Below are positions 17,731 to 26,703 of a DNA stretch of 64,000 nucleotides, piece after piece (positions within the stretch are counted from its first letter, which is position 1; each line of letters opens with the position of its first letter). The position numbers were made by a program, and so were the translations under genes. The DNA is from Wenzhouxiangella limi (lineage in GTDB: Bacteria; Pseudomonadota; Gammaproteobacteria; Xanthomonadales; Wenzhouxiangellaceae): assembly GCF_010499265.1 (NCBI RefSeq), contig NZ_JAAGSC010000044.1, positions 341,266 to 405,265 on the forward strand, given 5' to 3'. Below the pieces are notes generated by a model that worked only from the letters and a program-made list of their open reading frames with translations, did no database searches and had not been told where the DNA came from.

Positions 17731-20700
17731 ATGCGTTTTGTCGTGTGTTTGTTGCTGTTGTCCGTTGTTCTGGTCGCACCTTCTCCGGCCGCGGTGCCGG
17801 GCTACTACCACCAGCCGGCCGCCGGCAGCGAGCGGATCGTGTTCGTTTCCGAAAGCGACCTGTGGACGGTCTCTGCCGATGGCGGCCTTGCGGCGCGCCT
17901 GACCACCCACGCCGAGCCCAAGCTCGAGCCGGCGATCTCGCCGGACGGGCGCTGGCTGGCTTTCAACGGCAGCTACGGCGGCGGCCGGGCGGTGTACGTG
18001 ATGCCGGTCAGCGGCGGCGAACCCAAGCGCCTGACTTTTGAAAGCGGCTGGGTCAAGGTCCAGGGCTGGACCCCGGACGGCGAGGTGCTTTATGCCAGCA
18101 ATACCGTGGCCGGCCCGGCCTGGTTTACCGTCCTGCGCGCGGTCGATCCTGAAACCCTGGCGGTGCGCGAGCTGCCGCTGATGGATGCACGCGAGGCCGC
18201 GTTTGCCGACGACGGGACGATCTACTTCACCCGCTTCGGCCTGGCCCTGACCGCCGACAACGCGCGCGAGTACCGCGGCGGCGCCATGGCCCAGCTGTGG
18301 CGCTTCCACCCCGAGCGCGACGACGAGGCCGAGCGTCTGCTGCCCGACTTCGACGGCAATCTGGAAGCGCCGATGTGGTGGGACGGCCGGCTGTACCTGC
18401 TCAGCGACGCCAACGGCGGGGCCGGCAACCTGTGGCGGCTGGAGGCCGATGGGTCCAATGCGACCCAGCTGACCTTCCACGCCGACTTCGAGGTGCGCTC
18501 GCCCAGCCTGGCCGACGGGCGTATCGTCTACCAGCACGGCGCCGACCTGCGCGTGTTCGATATCGCCAGCGGTGAGGATCGGGCGCTGGCCATCGAGTTG
18601 ACCAGCGATCGTTCGCGCGGCTTAACCCGCTGGCTGGCCGAGCCGCTGGCGTTTCTCGACGGCGCTCGTTTAGCCCCGGATGCCGGCCGGGTGGCGGTTG
18701 CCGCGCGTGGCCAGGTCACCCTGGCCGGCACCGGCGCGCTGCGCCGCATCGACCTGGCGCTGCCCGATCGCAGCCGGGCGCGCCAAGCCGTCGCCGGCCC
18801 CGACGGCGACTGGGTCTACGCCATCGTCGTCGGCGACGGCGAGCAGGAAATCTGGCGCTTTCCGGCCGACGGCAGCGGCGCCGGCGAAGCCCTGACCGAC
18901 GACGGCGAGACCCAGCGCGAGCGCCTGATCGTCTCGCCCGACGGGCGCTACATCGCCCACGACGACCGCCCGGGCCGGCTGTGGCTGCTGGACCTGGAAA
19001 CCGGCCGCAACCGCCTGCTCGAAGACTCCGGCGGCAGCGGCTACAGCGACATCGTCTGGGCGCCGGACAGCGCCAGCCTGGCGGTGACCCGTCCCGACAC
19101 GACTATCCAGCGCCGCCAGCTTGTGCTGATCGAAGTGCCCGACGGCGCTACCCACGTGCTCAGCAGCGACCGCTACGAAAGCTTTTCGCCGGCCTTCAGC
19201 CCCGACGGGCGCTGGCTTTATTTTCTCTCCAATCGCCATTTCCAGGCCACGCCAGCCAGCCCCTGGGGCGATCGCAACCTCGGCCCGATGTTCGACCGGC
19301 GCACCCGGATCTACGCCTACGCGCTGCAGCCGGACAACGTCTTTCCGCTGGCTGAGCGCACCGAGTTAAGCGTCGAGCCCGAAGCGCCCGGCGACGAGCC
19401 GGCCTCGATCGAGTTCGATGGGCTGGCGCAACGACTGTTCGAGGTCGACGTGGTCGCCGGCAACTACAGCGCCCTGGCCGCGGCCGGTGACCGGCTCTAC
19501 CTGATCGATCGCGACGAGGGCGGCAGCGCGCTCAAGACCATCGATTTCGGGCCGGACCAGCCGGCGCTGGAGACCTTTGCAAGCGGGGTGCGCTTTTTCG
19601 AGCTGTCGGCGGATCGTACCCGCATGCTCTACGCCAGCTCGGGCAACGCGATGTACATTGTCGACGCCAAGGCCAAGCCGCCCGGTGATCTGGGCCCGCA
19701 CCAGGTGCGCCTGGACGACTGGCGCCTGCCGGTGCGCCCGGCCGAGGAGTGGCGCCAGATGTTCGTCGACGCCTGGCGCATGCAGCGCGACTGGCTGTTC
19801 GATCCCGACCTGCGCGGCCAGGACTGGGAAGCCGTGCGTGAGCGCTACGCGCCGCTGGCCGAGCGCGTCGGCGACCGGCGCGAGCTCGACGACCTGCTCG
19901 GCCAGATGGTGGCCGAGCTCGGCGTGCTGCACTCGCAGGTCCGCGGCGGCGAGTATCCCGACGAGCCGGAGTCGGGCGCGCCGGCCTTCCTGGGCGGCGC
20001 TTTCGAGGCCGTGGACCAGGGCCTGCGCATCACCCATATCTACCGCAGCGATCCCGAACTGCCCGCCGAGCGCTCGCCGCTGGCCCGGCCCGGCGCGGGG
20101 CTGGCGGTGGGTGATGTGATCAGCGCGGTCAACGGCCGTGCGGTGCGCTCAAAAGCCGACCTGGCCCGACAGCTCGATCACCAGGCCGGCCAGCAGGTCC
20201 GAATCGACTACCGGCGCGGCACCGAGTCGGCCAGCGCGGTAGTCGAGCCGGTCAGTGGCTGGGGCGACTGGGGCCTGCGCTACCAGGACTGGATCCAGGG
20301 CCGGCGCGAGACCGTCGACGAGCTGGCTGGCGGCCGCATCGGCTATCTGCATTTGAACGCCATGGGAAGCAACGACATCGCCAGCTTCGCGCGCGAGTTC
20401 TACGCCAACATCGACCGCGACGGCCTGATCATCGACGTGCGCCGCAACCGCGGCGGCAACATCGACAGCTGGATCATCGAGAAACTGCTGCGCCGGGCCT
20501 GGATGTTCTGGCAGCGCCCGGTCGGCGAGCCGTTCTGGAACATGCAGCAGACCTTCCGCGGCCACCTGGCGGTGCTGGTCGATCCGCTGACCTATTCCGA
20601 CGGCGAGACCTTTGCCGCCGGGGTCAAGACCCTGGGGCTGGGGCCGGTCATCGGCCAGCGCACCGCCGGGGCCGGGGTGTGGCTGAGTGACACCAACCGC

Positions 20701-20952
20701 CTGGTCGATCGCGGCGTGATGCGCGCCGCCCAGAGTCCGCAGTTCGACGCCCAGGGCCGCTGGCTGGTCGAAGGCTTCGGCGTGGTGCCCGACATCGAGG
20801 TCGAAAACCGCCCGCACGCGACCTGGAACGGAGATGATGCGCAGCTGGAGCGGGCGGTCGAGGTGCTGCTCGAGCGGCTGGAGGCCGAGCCGGTAGTTCA
20901 GCCGCCGGCCCAGCCCATCCCGCCGCGCGGCGAGAACGCCATCAGTCCCTGA
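17731..20952 (+). CDS. tricorn-type S41 protease with beta-propellers and PDZ domain, exported
   Basis: 1073 residues from ATG 17731, which follows a GAGG and begins a clear signal peptide (MRFVVCLLLLSVVLVAPSPA). An in-frame start 63 bases earlier would bury the signal. Repeated DGRWLAF/DGRYIAH-type WD40-like strands (about 40-560) form the two propellers of tricorn. They are followed by the C1 core, a PDZ domain (about 770-850, GLAVGDVISAVNGRAV) and an S41 catalytic domain. The nucleophile Ser is in YSDGETFAAGV (about 955) and a candidate His in LGVLHSQV (about 734). Tricorn degrades oligopeptides; a signal peptide suggests a periplasmic version. A strong hairpin terminator follows. Confidence 0.9.
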   Translation: MRFVVCLLLLSVVLVAPSPAAVPGYYHQPAAGSERIVFVSESDLWTVSADGGLAARLTTHAEPKLEPAISPDGRWLAFNGSYGGGRAVYVMPVSGGEPKRLTFESGWVKVQGWTPDGEVLYASNTVAGPAWFTVLRAVDPETLAVRELPLMDAREAAFADDGTIYFTRFGLALTADNAREYRGGAMAQLWRFHPERDDEAERLLPDFDGNLEAPMWWDGRLYLLSDANGGAGNLWRLEADGSNATQLTFHADFEVRSPSLADGRIVYQHGADLRVFDIASGEDRALAIELTSDRSRGLTRWLAEPLAFLDGARLAPDAGRVAVAARGQVTLAGTGALRRIDLALPDRSRARQAVAGPDGDWVYAIVVGDGEQEIWRFPADGSGAGEALTDDGETQRERLIVSPDGRYIAHDDRPGRLWLLDLETGRNRLLEDSGGSGYSDIVWAPDSASLAVTRPDTTIQRRQLVLIEVPDGATHVLSSDRYESFSPAFSPDGRWLYFLSNRHFQATPASPWGDRNLGPMFDRRTRIYAYALQPDNVFPLAERTELSVEPEAPGDEPASIEFDGLAQRLFEVDVVAGNYSALAAAGDRLYLIDRDEGGSALKTIDFGPDQPALETFASGVRFFELSADRTRMLYASSGNAMYIVDAKAKPPGDLGPHQVRLDDWRLPVRPAEEWRQMFVDAWRMQRDWLFDPDLRGQDWEAVRERYAPLAERVGDRRELDDLLGQMVAELGVLHSQVRGGEYPDEPESGAPAFLGGAFEAVDQGLRITHIYRSDPELPAERSPLARPGAGLAVGDVISAVNGRAVRSKADLARQLDHQAGQQVRIDYRRGTESASAVVEPVSGWGDWGLRYQDWIQGRRETVDELAGGRIGYLHLNAMGSNDIASFAREFYANIDRDGLIIDVRRNRGGNIDSWIIEKLLRRAWMFWQRPVGEPFWNMQQTFRGHLAVLVDPLTYSDGETFAAGVKTLGLGPVIGQRTAGAGVWLSDTNRLVDRGVMRAAQSPQFDAQGRWLVEGFGVVPDIEVENRPHATWNGDDAQLERAVEVLLERLEAEPVVQPPAQPIPPRGENAISP

Positions 20953-20972
20953 GGGGCTGTCTTCGGGAAAAG

Positions 20973-21000
20973 AAAAACCCCGCCAGGTGGCGGGGTTTTT
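20973..21000. terminator. bidirectional intrinsic terminator after tricorn protease gene
   Basis: A-run, then CCCCGCC, loop AGGT, GGCGGGG, then T-run. It works in either direction, which suits the convergent tricorn and proX genes. Confidence 0.85.
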
Positions 21001-21015
21001 CCTGCTTCTTGTTTG

Positions 21016-21122
21016 TCGTCCCGGCCGCAGCGAAGCGGAGCGCCGGGACCTCCAGCTATAACACCGTCACAGGAGGCTTCGTTCGACCTGGAGATGCCGG
21101 GACAAGCCCGGCATGACAGATT
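21016..21122. repeat. REP-like extragenic palindromes
   Basis: Two imperfect palindromes. The first is GTCGTCCCGGCCG, about 14 bases, then CGCCGGGACCTCCAG. The second is GATGCCGGGACAAGCCCGGC followed by ATGACAGA. The same pair of motifs recurs at about 63694-63800, so this is a dispersed repeat family. It occupies the gap between tricorn and proX together with the terminator. Confidence 0.7.
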
Positions 21123-21149
21123 GCGGTGCCGGTGTGGTGTCTTAAGCGA

Positions 21150-22019
21150 TCAATCGATGTTGCCGGTCACCCAGTAGTCGACCAGATCGTCGTGCTCGTC
21201 GATGAAGCGCGTCACGGCTTCGTCGTAGGAGTTTTCCTGGGCGTAGAACATCGCGTCCTGCAGGACATCGAGCTCCAGCTGAATCCGCGACACCATCAGG
21301 GCGACTTCCGGATTGTCCTGGTAGAAGCCCTGGCGGGACATGGCGTGGACGCGCTCGAAGCTGCCTAGCGTGCCGCGCGGGTCTTCGAGGTAGCGCAGGT
21401 CGTGGGCGCCGAACTTCCAGTGCGGGCTCCAGCCGGTGACCACGATCCACTCGTCGCGACGAACGGCGCGGGCCAGGGCGGCGGTCATGCCGGCGCCTGA
21501 AGAGATCTGCAGCTGGTAGCCGTCGAGACCGTAGTCCTCGATGGCCTGTTCGGACAGGCGGGTCAGACCGGCCCCGGGGTCGATGCCGGTGATGGTGCCG
21601 TCAAGCTGGCTGCGAACCGCGTCGTCTTTCAGGTCCTCGATCGAGGACAGTTGGTCTTCCGGGATATAGGTCGGCACGGCCCAGCCCAGGCGCGCGTAGC
21701 CGTAGAGAATGCCCAGGCTGACGATGTCGCTGCCGACCGCGTCCATGTAGTCTTCGTGGGTGCCGGGCAGCCAGGCCATCATCATCATGTCGATATCGCC
21801 CGAGGCCAGCCCCTGGTACTGCGGGGCGATGTCGGTCTGGATCAACTCGACTTCGCGATCCATCCGCTCTTCGATCAGCTGGGCGGTCAGCTTGGTGATG
21901 AACTCGGCGTCCGACCAGGCGGTCCAGCCGATCCGGACCGGATCCTGGGCCTGGACCGGCAGCGCCAGCCCGGCGGCCAGAACGACGGCGAAAAAGGTTT
22001 GCAATAATTTGTCTTGCAT
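21150..22019 (-). CDS. proX: glycine betaine/choline ABC transporter substrate-binding protein
   Basis: 289 residues with signal peptide (MQDKLLQTFFAVVLAAGLALPVQA would be the leader; cleavage near QAQ-D). OpuAC-type fold: IGWTAWSDAEF near the start, GDIDMMMMAWLPGTHEDY, and VTGWSPHWKF late. The Trp and aromatic residues in these blocks form the quaternary-amine cage in ProX/OpuAC. Last gene of a leftward proV-proW-proX operon, 84 bases after proW. Role: osmoprotectant uptake. Confidence 0.9.
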   Translation of the reverse strand: MQDKLLQTFFAVVLAAGLALPVQAQDPVRIGWTAWSDAEFITKLTAQLIEERMDREVELIQTDIAPQYQGLASGDIDMMMMAWLPGTHEDYMDAVGSDIVSLGILYGYARLGWAVPTYIPEDQLSSIEDLKDDAVRSQLDGTITGIDPGAGLTRLSEQAIEDYGLDGYQLQISSGAGMTAALARAVRRDEWIVVTGWSPHWKFGAHDLRYLEDPRGTLGSFERVHAMSRQGFYQDNPEVALMVSRIQLELDVLQDAMFYAQENSYDEAVTRFIDEHDDLVDYWVTGNID

Positions 22020-22103
22020 GGTGTTGCTCCTTGCTGAATGCGTTGTGTGCTTTCGTACACGTGATGGCGCCAGTCTGGCGCCGGATTGCCCGGGCGCGCG
22101 CTC

Positions 22104-22946
22104 TTAGCGGCGCCTGGGCGCGAAACTCTGCGTGATGCGGTCGAGCAGGATGGCCAGGATGACGACCCCCAGGCCGCCTTCGAAGCCCAGCCCGACGTTG
22201 AGGCGCTGGATCCCGGTCAGAACGGTGTTGCCCAGGCCCCCGGCGCCGATCATCGAGGCGATCACCACCATCGACAGGGCCAGCATGATGGTCTGGTTGA
22301 CCCCGGCCATGATCGAGGGCATGGCCATGGGCAGCTGGACCTTGCGCAGCAGCTGAAACCGGGTGCAGCCGAAGGCGAAGCCGGCCTCAATCTGCTCCTT
22401 GCTGACCTGGCGGATGCCGAGATTGGTCAGCCGCACCACCGGCGGCATGGAAAACACCACCGTGGCGATGGCGCCGGGCACCGTGCCCAGGCCGAAAAAG
22501 ATCGCCGCCGGGATCAGATAGACGAACGGCGGCATGGTTTGCATGAAGTCCAGCACCGGTCGGCAGATTGACTCGACGGTGTCGCTGCGGGCCATGGCGA
22601 TGCCGATCGGCAGCCCGATCAGCAGTGCGACCAGGCTAGACGCCAGCACCAGGGCCAGCGTCTGCATGGTCTGGACCCACAGGCCCATGCCGATGATGGT
22701 GGCCAGCGCGATCAGCGCGAACAGGCCGAACCGCCAGCTCACGCGCCAGGCGCTCAGGCCGACCAGGATCAGCGCCAGCAGCCAGGCCGGCAGCCACAGC
22801 AGCACGTCCTGGAACAGGTCGGTGAACAGCCCGATGAAGGTGGCAATGCCGTCGAGCAGCGGGGTGAAGTGATCCTGCACCCAGACCACCAGCGCCTCGA
22901 CCCAGTCGCCGATCGGCAGACGCAGGCGTTCCAGCCATTCATCCAT
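22104..22946 (-). CDS. proW: glycine betaine ABC transporter permease
   Basis: 280 residues, membrane permease of the ProW/OpuAB family. An N-terminal amphipathic region (LPIGDWVEALVVWVQDHF) is followed by about six to seven helices. The ATPase-contact EAA-like loop includes GIRQVSKEQIEAGFAFGC, and GVNQTIMLALSMVVIASMIG, a conserved ProW segment, follows. Its start overlaps the proV stop by 8 bases. Assigned to osmoprotectant uptake by its partners. Confidence 0.92.
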   Translation of the reverse strand: MDEWLERLRLPIGDWVEALVVWVQDHFTPLLDGIATFIGLFTDLFQDVLLWLPAWLLALILVGLSAWRVSWRFGLFALIALATIIGMGLWVQTMQTLALVLASSLVALLIGLPIGIAMARSDTVESICRPVLDFMQTMPPFVYLIPAAIFFGLGTVPGAIATVVFSMPPVVRLTNLGIRQVSKEQIEAGFAFGCTRFQLLRKVQLPMAMPSIMAGVNQTIMLALSMVVIASMIGAGGLGNTVLTGIQRLNVGLGFEGGLGVVILAILLDRITQSFAPRRR

Positions 22947-24168
22947 TGGCCGCCTCCTGGTTCATCGTGGTGCCGCCGGCCCGGTCCAGGGTGCGCAGCA
23001 GGCGGGTTCGCGACACCGTGCCGCGGTAAATGCCCTGCTCGTCGACCACCGGCAGCGGCACCGGGGTGCTGGCGCAGCGTCCGATCAGCAGATCCAGGCC
23101 GTCGTGGGGCGAGACCGGTTCGATGTCGACGAAGGCCTGGTCGAACGGCGGCTTCTCCTTGCTGTCGAGCGCTTCGACCAGACGGTCGGCCGAGACCACG
23201 CCTTCGAAGCGCTGGTCCTCGTCGACCACGATGGCGTGCTGGCGATCGTGCCGCCGCAGGGCCTCCAGGGCCGCCCGCATGCCCATGCCGGGGCGCTCGA
23301 TCACGGTGACCTGGGTCTTGTCCATGATGTCGGATGCGCTGAAGACCTGGGTGACGTCGACGCCGTAGAAAAAGGCCTTGACATAGTCGTTGGCCGGCTC
23401 GGTCACGATTTCTTCCGGCGTGCCCACCTGGACGACCGCGCCGTCCTGCATGATGGCGATGCGATCGCCGATCCGCATCGCCTCGTCGAGATCGTGCGAG
23501 ATAAAAACCACCGTGCGCCGCTGCTTGCGCTGCAGGGCCAGCAGCTCGTCCTGCATTTCGGTGCGGATCAGCGGATCGAGCGCGGAAAACGCCTCGTCCA
23601 TCAGCAGGATGGACGGATCGGTAGCCAGTGCCCGGGCCAGGCCGACGCGCTGCTGCATGCCGCCGGACAATTCGTCGGGGTAGCTGTCGGCGTTGGCGGC
23701 CAGGCCGACCTGTTCCAGCGCCTCGCGGGCGCGCTCGCGGCGTTTTTCCCGATCCTCGCCGGCAACTTCAAGCCCGAAAGCGGCGTTGTCGACCACGCTG
23801 CGGTGCGGCATCAGGGCAAACGACTGAAACACCATCGCCAGGTCGCGCCGGCGCAGCTCGATCAGCTCCTTGGCGCTCATGGTCACGATATCCTGACCGC
23901 GAACCTCGACGCGGCCGCGCGTGGGTTCGATCAGCCGGTTGAGCAGCCGGATCAGGGTCGACTTGCCCGAGCCGGACAGTCCCATGACGACGAAGATCTC
24001 GCCCTCGAGAATATCCAGCGAGACATCGCGAACACCGATCGTCTGGCCGGTGCGGGAAAAAATGTCGTCCTTGCTCAGACCCTCACTGAGCAGGCCAATG
24101 GCGCGGTCCGGGTCGCGGCCGAAAACTTTGTACAACCCGGCGATTCGAATGATGACGTCCCCGTCCAA
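22939..24168 (-). CDS. proV: glycine betaine ABC transporter ATP-binding protein with CBS domains
   Basis: 409 residues. Walker A GLSGSGKST (about 62-70), signature LSGGMQQRVGLARAL, Walker B ILLMDEAFSALDPL and the switch His in FISHDLDEA are all intact. The C-terminal third (about 285-400) holds a CBS pair, which in OpuA senses ionic strength and gates transport. First gene of the leftward proVWX operon. The start at ATG 24168 gives MDGDVIIRIAGLYKVFG, a standard ProV N terminus. Confidence 0.93.
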   Translation of the reverse strand: MDGDVIIRIAGLYKVFGRDPDRAIGLLSEGLSKDDIFSRTGQTIGVRDVSLDILEGEIFVVMGLSGSGKSTLIRLLNRLIEPTRGRVEVRGQDIVTMSAKELIELRRRDLAMVFQSFALMPHRSVVDNAAFGLEVAGEDREKRRERAREALEQVGLAANADSYPDELSGGMQQRVGLARALATDPSILLMDEAFSALDPLIRTEMQDELLALQRKQRRTVVFISHDLDEAMRIGDRIAIMQDGAVVQVGTPEEIVTEPANDYVKAFFYGVDVTQVFSASDIMDKTQVTVIERPGMGMRAALEALRRHDRQHAIVVDEDQRFEGVVSADRLVEALDSKEKPPFDQAFVDIEPVSPHDGLDLLIGRCASTPVPLPVVDEQGIYRGTVSRTRLLRTLDRAGGTTMNQEAANG

Positions 24169-24295
24169 AAAGTCTCCAAACTGATTGGTAAGCCATCCAC
24201 ACTAACATACGGTGCCGAACCCGCCGGTCACGCACCGCTACTTGCATCAATGGATTTGCGGCCACTAAGGGGTGCACGGGGCAGGGCGAGTGTTT

Positions 24296-24301
24296 TACAA
24301 T
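24296..24301 (+). promoter_or_regulatory. -10 element of tRNA-Ser promoter
   Basis: TACAAT, 35 bases before the mature tRNA 5' end. The -35 region is weak. Confidence 0.5.
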
Positions 24302-24335
24302 GGCAGGCTAGCTGCGGAATGCGGTCCAGGTTTAC

Positions 24336-24594
<259 letters not shown>

Positions 24595-24598
24595 CACA

Positions 24599-24629
24599 TA
24601 AAAAAGCCCGCGCGAGGCGGGCTTTTTTT
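24599..24629. terminator. bidirectional terminator after tRNA-Ser repeat
   Basis: A-run, GCCCGC, loop, GCGGGC and a T-run. It follows the second tRNA-Ser 3' end copy and also serves the convergent cupin gene. Confidence 0.85.
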
Positions 24630-24658
24630 GGCGAACTCCGGCGAAGCCGGACTCCGGC

Positions 24659-25048
24659 CTAGTGCTCTTCTTCGTAAGCGTCCGCCTCGGCCTTGTCGTC
24701 GTGGTGGGTACCGGCCGGATGCTCGGGCGGGGCGTAAACCGTGTAGAGCTTGAGTGCCTTGCTGCCGGTGTTGATGAAATTATGCTCGGTGCCGGCGTGA
24801 ACGAACACCAGATCGTTAGTGCCGACTTCGCGCGCGTTCCCGGACAGCACGGCCTGACCGTTGCCCTCGACCAGAATCAGAATCTGGTCGTGATCACCGT
24901 GCACCTCGGCGCCGATTTCCTCACCCGGCTGGAGGGTCATCAGTACGACCTGCGCCTCCTGCCCGGTGATCACGGTGTCGCGAAACGCGTCATTGTTCAG
25001 GGCCATTTTCACGATCGGAACGATGGCCTTGTCGATGTCTTTACTCAT
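24659..25048 (-). CDS. small cupin-domain protein
   Basis: 129 residues from ATG 25048 (MSKDIDKAIVPIVKMAL); the in-frame upstream extension to 25093 is poor in family character. A GGAG Shine-Dalgarno-like tract lies about 12 bases upstream. Cupin motif 1 is PGEEIGAEVHGDHDQILILV (metal His and Glu/Gln candidates) and motif 2 FVHAGTEHNFINTG. The C-terminal tail is charged and His-rich (THHDDKAEADAYEEEH). Small cupins of this kind are often of unknown function or mannose-6-phosphate-isomerase-like; no substrate can be named. It stands alone between the tRNA-Ser repeat and the TehA-like gene. Confidence 0.85.
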   Translation of the reverse strand: MSKDIDKAIVPIVKMALNNDAFRDTVITGQEAQVVLMTLQPGEEIGAEVHGDHDQILILVEGNGQAVLSGNAREVGTNDLVFVHAGTEHNFINTGSKALKLYTVYAPPEHPAGTHHDDKAEADAYEEEH

Positions 25049-25139
25049 CTTGCATGGACTCCTTAAAGATTGAAATTCAATTTCGATCTGCACCTTCTAG
25101 ACATTAGCAAATTGCTGGTCGGGCTGCCGTCGAATCGGC

Positions 25140-26114
25140 CTAATGCGCGGCCAGCTCGCCGCGGCCGACCGCCAGCAGCGTGCGAGCAGCGACCAGCACG
25201 ATCACGAGGGTCACCAGCCCTGCCAGTGCGGCCAGGATTGTTCCGCCGACCGCTCCGGTCAGCGCATCGAAACGGAACGTGGCCACGGTGAAGGCGGCCA
25301 ACGGAAAGGTGTAGGCCCACCAGGACGGGAAGAAAGGCAGCCTGAGAAAGCCGGGCACCTGCGGAATCAGCAGCAGAAAGTTCAGCAGCGCGATGAAGTA
25401 CAGCACCAGTCCCGCGTTCGTCGGCCCGGGCGCCAACTGCAGCCAGGCCAGAAAAGCGACCGAGGGCGGGGCCATCAGGATCGCCAGCGTGGGCCGCATC
25501 GGGGCTTCCAGGGCATCACCGATGACCAGCCGATAAAACACCAGCGTGCCGAGAATGATCCAGTAAAACAGGCCGATGCTGAAGAAAAACCAGCCGGTGA
25601 GCTCGAAACCGGCCGGAATCGCGGCCACGGGGACGAGGACGTTGCCGACCGCGGGAATGAACCACGCCGGGTTGAGGCTGTTGGGAGGGCGGTGGGAGTT
25701 CAACCAGACCGTCACTATGAGCAGGGTGAGAAAAAGCTGCAGCGCTGCACCACTGATCCACAGCATGTTCGAGACCGACTCCAGCCAGGGCCGCGACAGG
25801 ATGCCCAGCAGGAGAAGGTTGATTGCGATCGCCGGCAGAAAATTGATCCGCACCGGATGGCGCAGCTCCGCCATGACCCGGTCACGATGGTGCAACGCCT
25901 TGACCGCATAGGCCGCCAGCAAGATGACGAACACCGCCGCGGCAATCGTCGTCAGCGTTGCCGAAACCACCGGCGAAAGGTCCCAGCGTGTCTCCACGGC
26001 ATGCCACACCAGCCCCAGCCCGCAGGTCCCCATGACCGAGGCGAACAGCGGCAGCGGCAGGGTGGCGGTGAACCCGGCCGTGGTGGTGCTTTGGGCGTGA
26101 TCGGCGTTGGACAT
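25140..26114 (-). CDS. TehA/SLAC1-family anion channel
   Basis: 324 residues with about ten predicted membrane helices and short loops. The segment TLPLPLFASVMGTCGLGLVW at the first helix and the WFIPAVGNVLVPVAAIP segment mid-protein are characteristic of the tellurite-resistance/dicarboxylate transporter (TDT) family, which includes the plant guard-cell channel SLAC1. Members conduct chloride, nitrate or dicarboxylates; selectivity cannot be read here. The stop is 91 bases upstream of the cupin start, so a two-gene leftward unit is possible. Confidence 0.87.
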   Translation of the reverse strand: MSNADHAQSTTTAGFTATLPLPLFASVMGTCGLGLVWHAVETRWDLSPVVSATLTTIAAAVFVILLAAYAVKALHHRDRVMAELRHPVRINFLPAIAINLLLLGILSRPWLESVSNMLWISGAALQLFLTLLIVTVWLNSHRPPNSLNPAWFIPAVGNVLVPVAAIPAGFELTGWFFFSIGLFYWIILGTLVFYRLVIGDALEAPMRPTLAILMAPPSVAFLAWLQLAPGPTNAGLVLYFIALLNFLLLIPQVPGFLRLPFFPSWWAYTFPLAAFTVATFRFDALTGAVGGTILAALAGLVTLVIVLVAARTLLAVGRGELAAH

Positions 26115-26188
26115 GGCAAAGATCGCGGGGAGTTGGAATAGCGCGACAGTATAAGGCGAGGCTAATCTAATAAAAATGAGAATCGCGG

Positions 26189-26217
26189 TTGACCCTTATC
26201 CAAGCCTGAGCCATAAT
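26189..26217 (+). promoter_or_regulatory. sigma-70 promoter of tRNA-Arg(ACG)
   Basis: TTGACC at 26189-26194, a 17-base spacer and CATAAT at 26212-26217, ending 13 bases before the mature tRNA. Confidence 0.8.
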
Positions 26218-26230
26218 TACCGGCTTGCAC

Positions 26231-26307
26231 GCGCCCGTAGCTCAGCTGGATAGAGTACCTGGCTACGAACCAGGCGGTCGGAGGTTCGAATCCTTCCGGG
26301 CGCGCCA
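26231..26307 (+). tRNA. tRNA-Arg(ACG)
   Basis: 77 bases with encoded CCA. Acceptor GCGCCCG with CGGGCGC, anticodon stem CCTGG/CCAGG, loop CTACGAA giving ACG (read as inosine-CG after TadA editing). Its 3' end is reiterated twice downstream. Confidence 0.96.
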
Positions 26308-26348
26308 GATATAAAAAAGCCCCGCCCCGAGCGGGGTTTTTTATATCT
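26308..26348. terminator. terminator in first tRNA-Arg repeat unit
   Basis: GATATAAAAAA, then GCCCCGC, loop, GCGGGG and TTTTTTATATC; the AT flanks pair as well. Confidence 0.85.
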
Positions 26349-26478
26349 GATGTGCTCGGAGGCCGAGTCGAACCTCCTCAGGGTTCGAACCGAGCCGCAG
26401 GCGAGGACGATGCGGCTGTAAGCCGCACCCGCAGGGCAAGCGCCGTCAGGCGCGCAGTCAATCCTTCCGGGCGCGCCA

Positions 26479-26519
26479 GATATAAAAAGCCCCGCCTCGA
26501 GCGGGGTTTTTTATATCTG
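26479..26519. terminator. terminator in second tRNA-Arg repeat unit
   Basis: Near-identical copy of the hairpin at 26308-26348, one A shorter, directly after the second CCA. Confidence 0.85.
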
Positions 26520-26703
26520 ATGTGCTCGGAGGCCGAGTCGAATCTCCTCAAGGTTCGAACCGAGCCGCGTAGCGGCGAGCTCGCTGACGCGCACCGTCAG
26601 GCCGCAGGCCAAGGCCGCGTGAGCGGCCGCCGCAATCCTTCCGGGCGCAACAGCCTACACCCCAGTGCTTGCGCCGCTCTGCGCTCCATGCTATTGAAGC
26701 CAT

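Larger units (their letters stand above)
26289..26648 (+). repeat. tandem tRNA-Arg-associated repeats (171 and 174 bp) each starting with the tRNA 3' end
   Basis: The block from AATCCTTCC of the tRNA T arm starts at 26289, recurs at 26460 and again, truncated, at 26634-26648. Each full unit holds: tRNA 3' end with CCA, a terminator hairpin flanked by GATATA/TATATC, a TGTGCTCGGAGGCCGAGTCGA segment, then a GC-rich core. The core of unit 1 (about 26380-26459) is closely related to the tRNA-Ser repeat core; unit 2 has diverged there. There is no credible protein gene between 26308 and 26703. The layout recalls the tyrT 178-bp repeats of E. coli. Confidence 0.88.
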
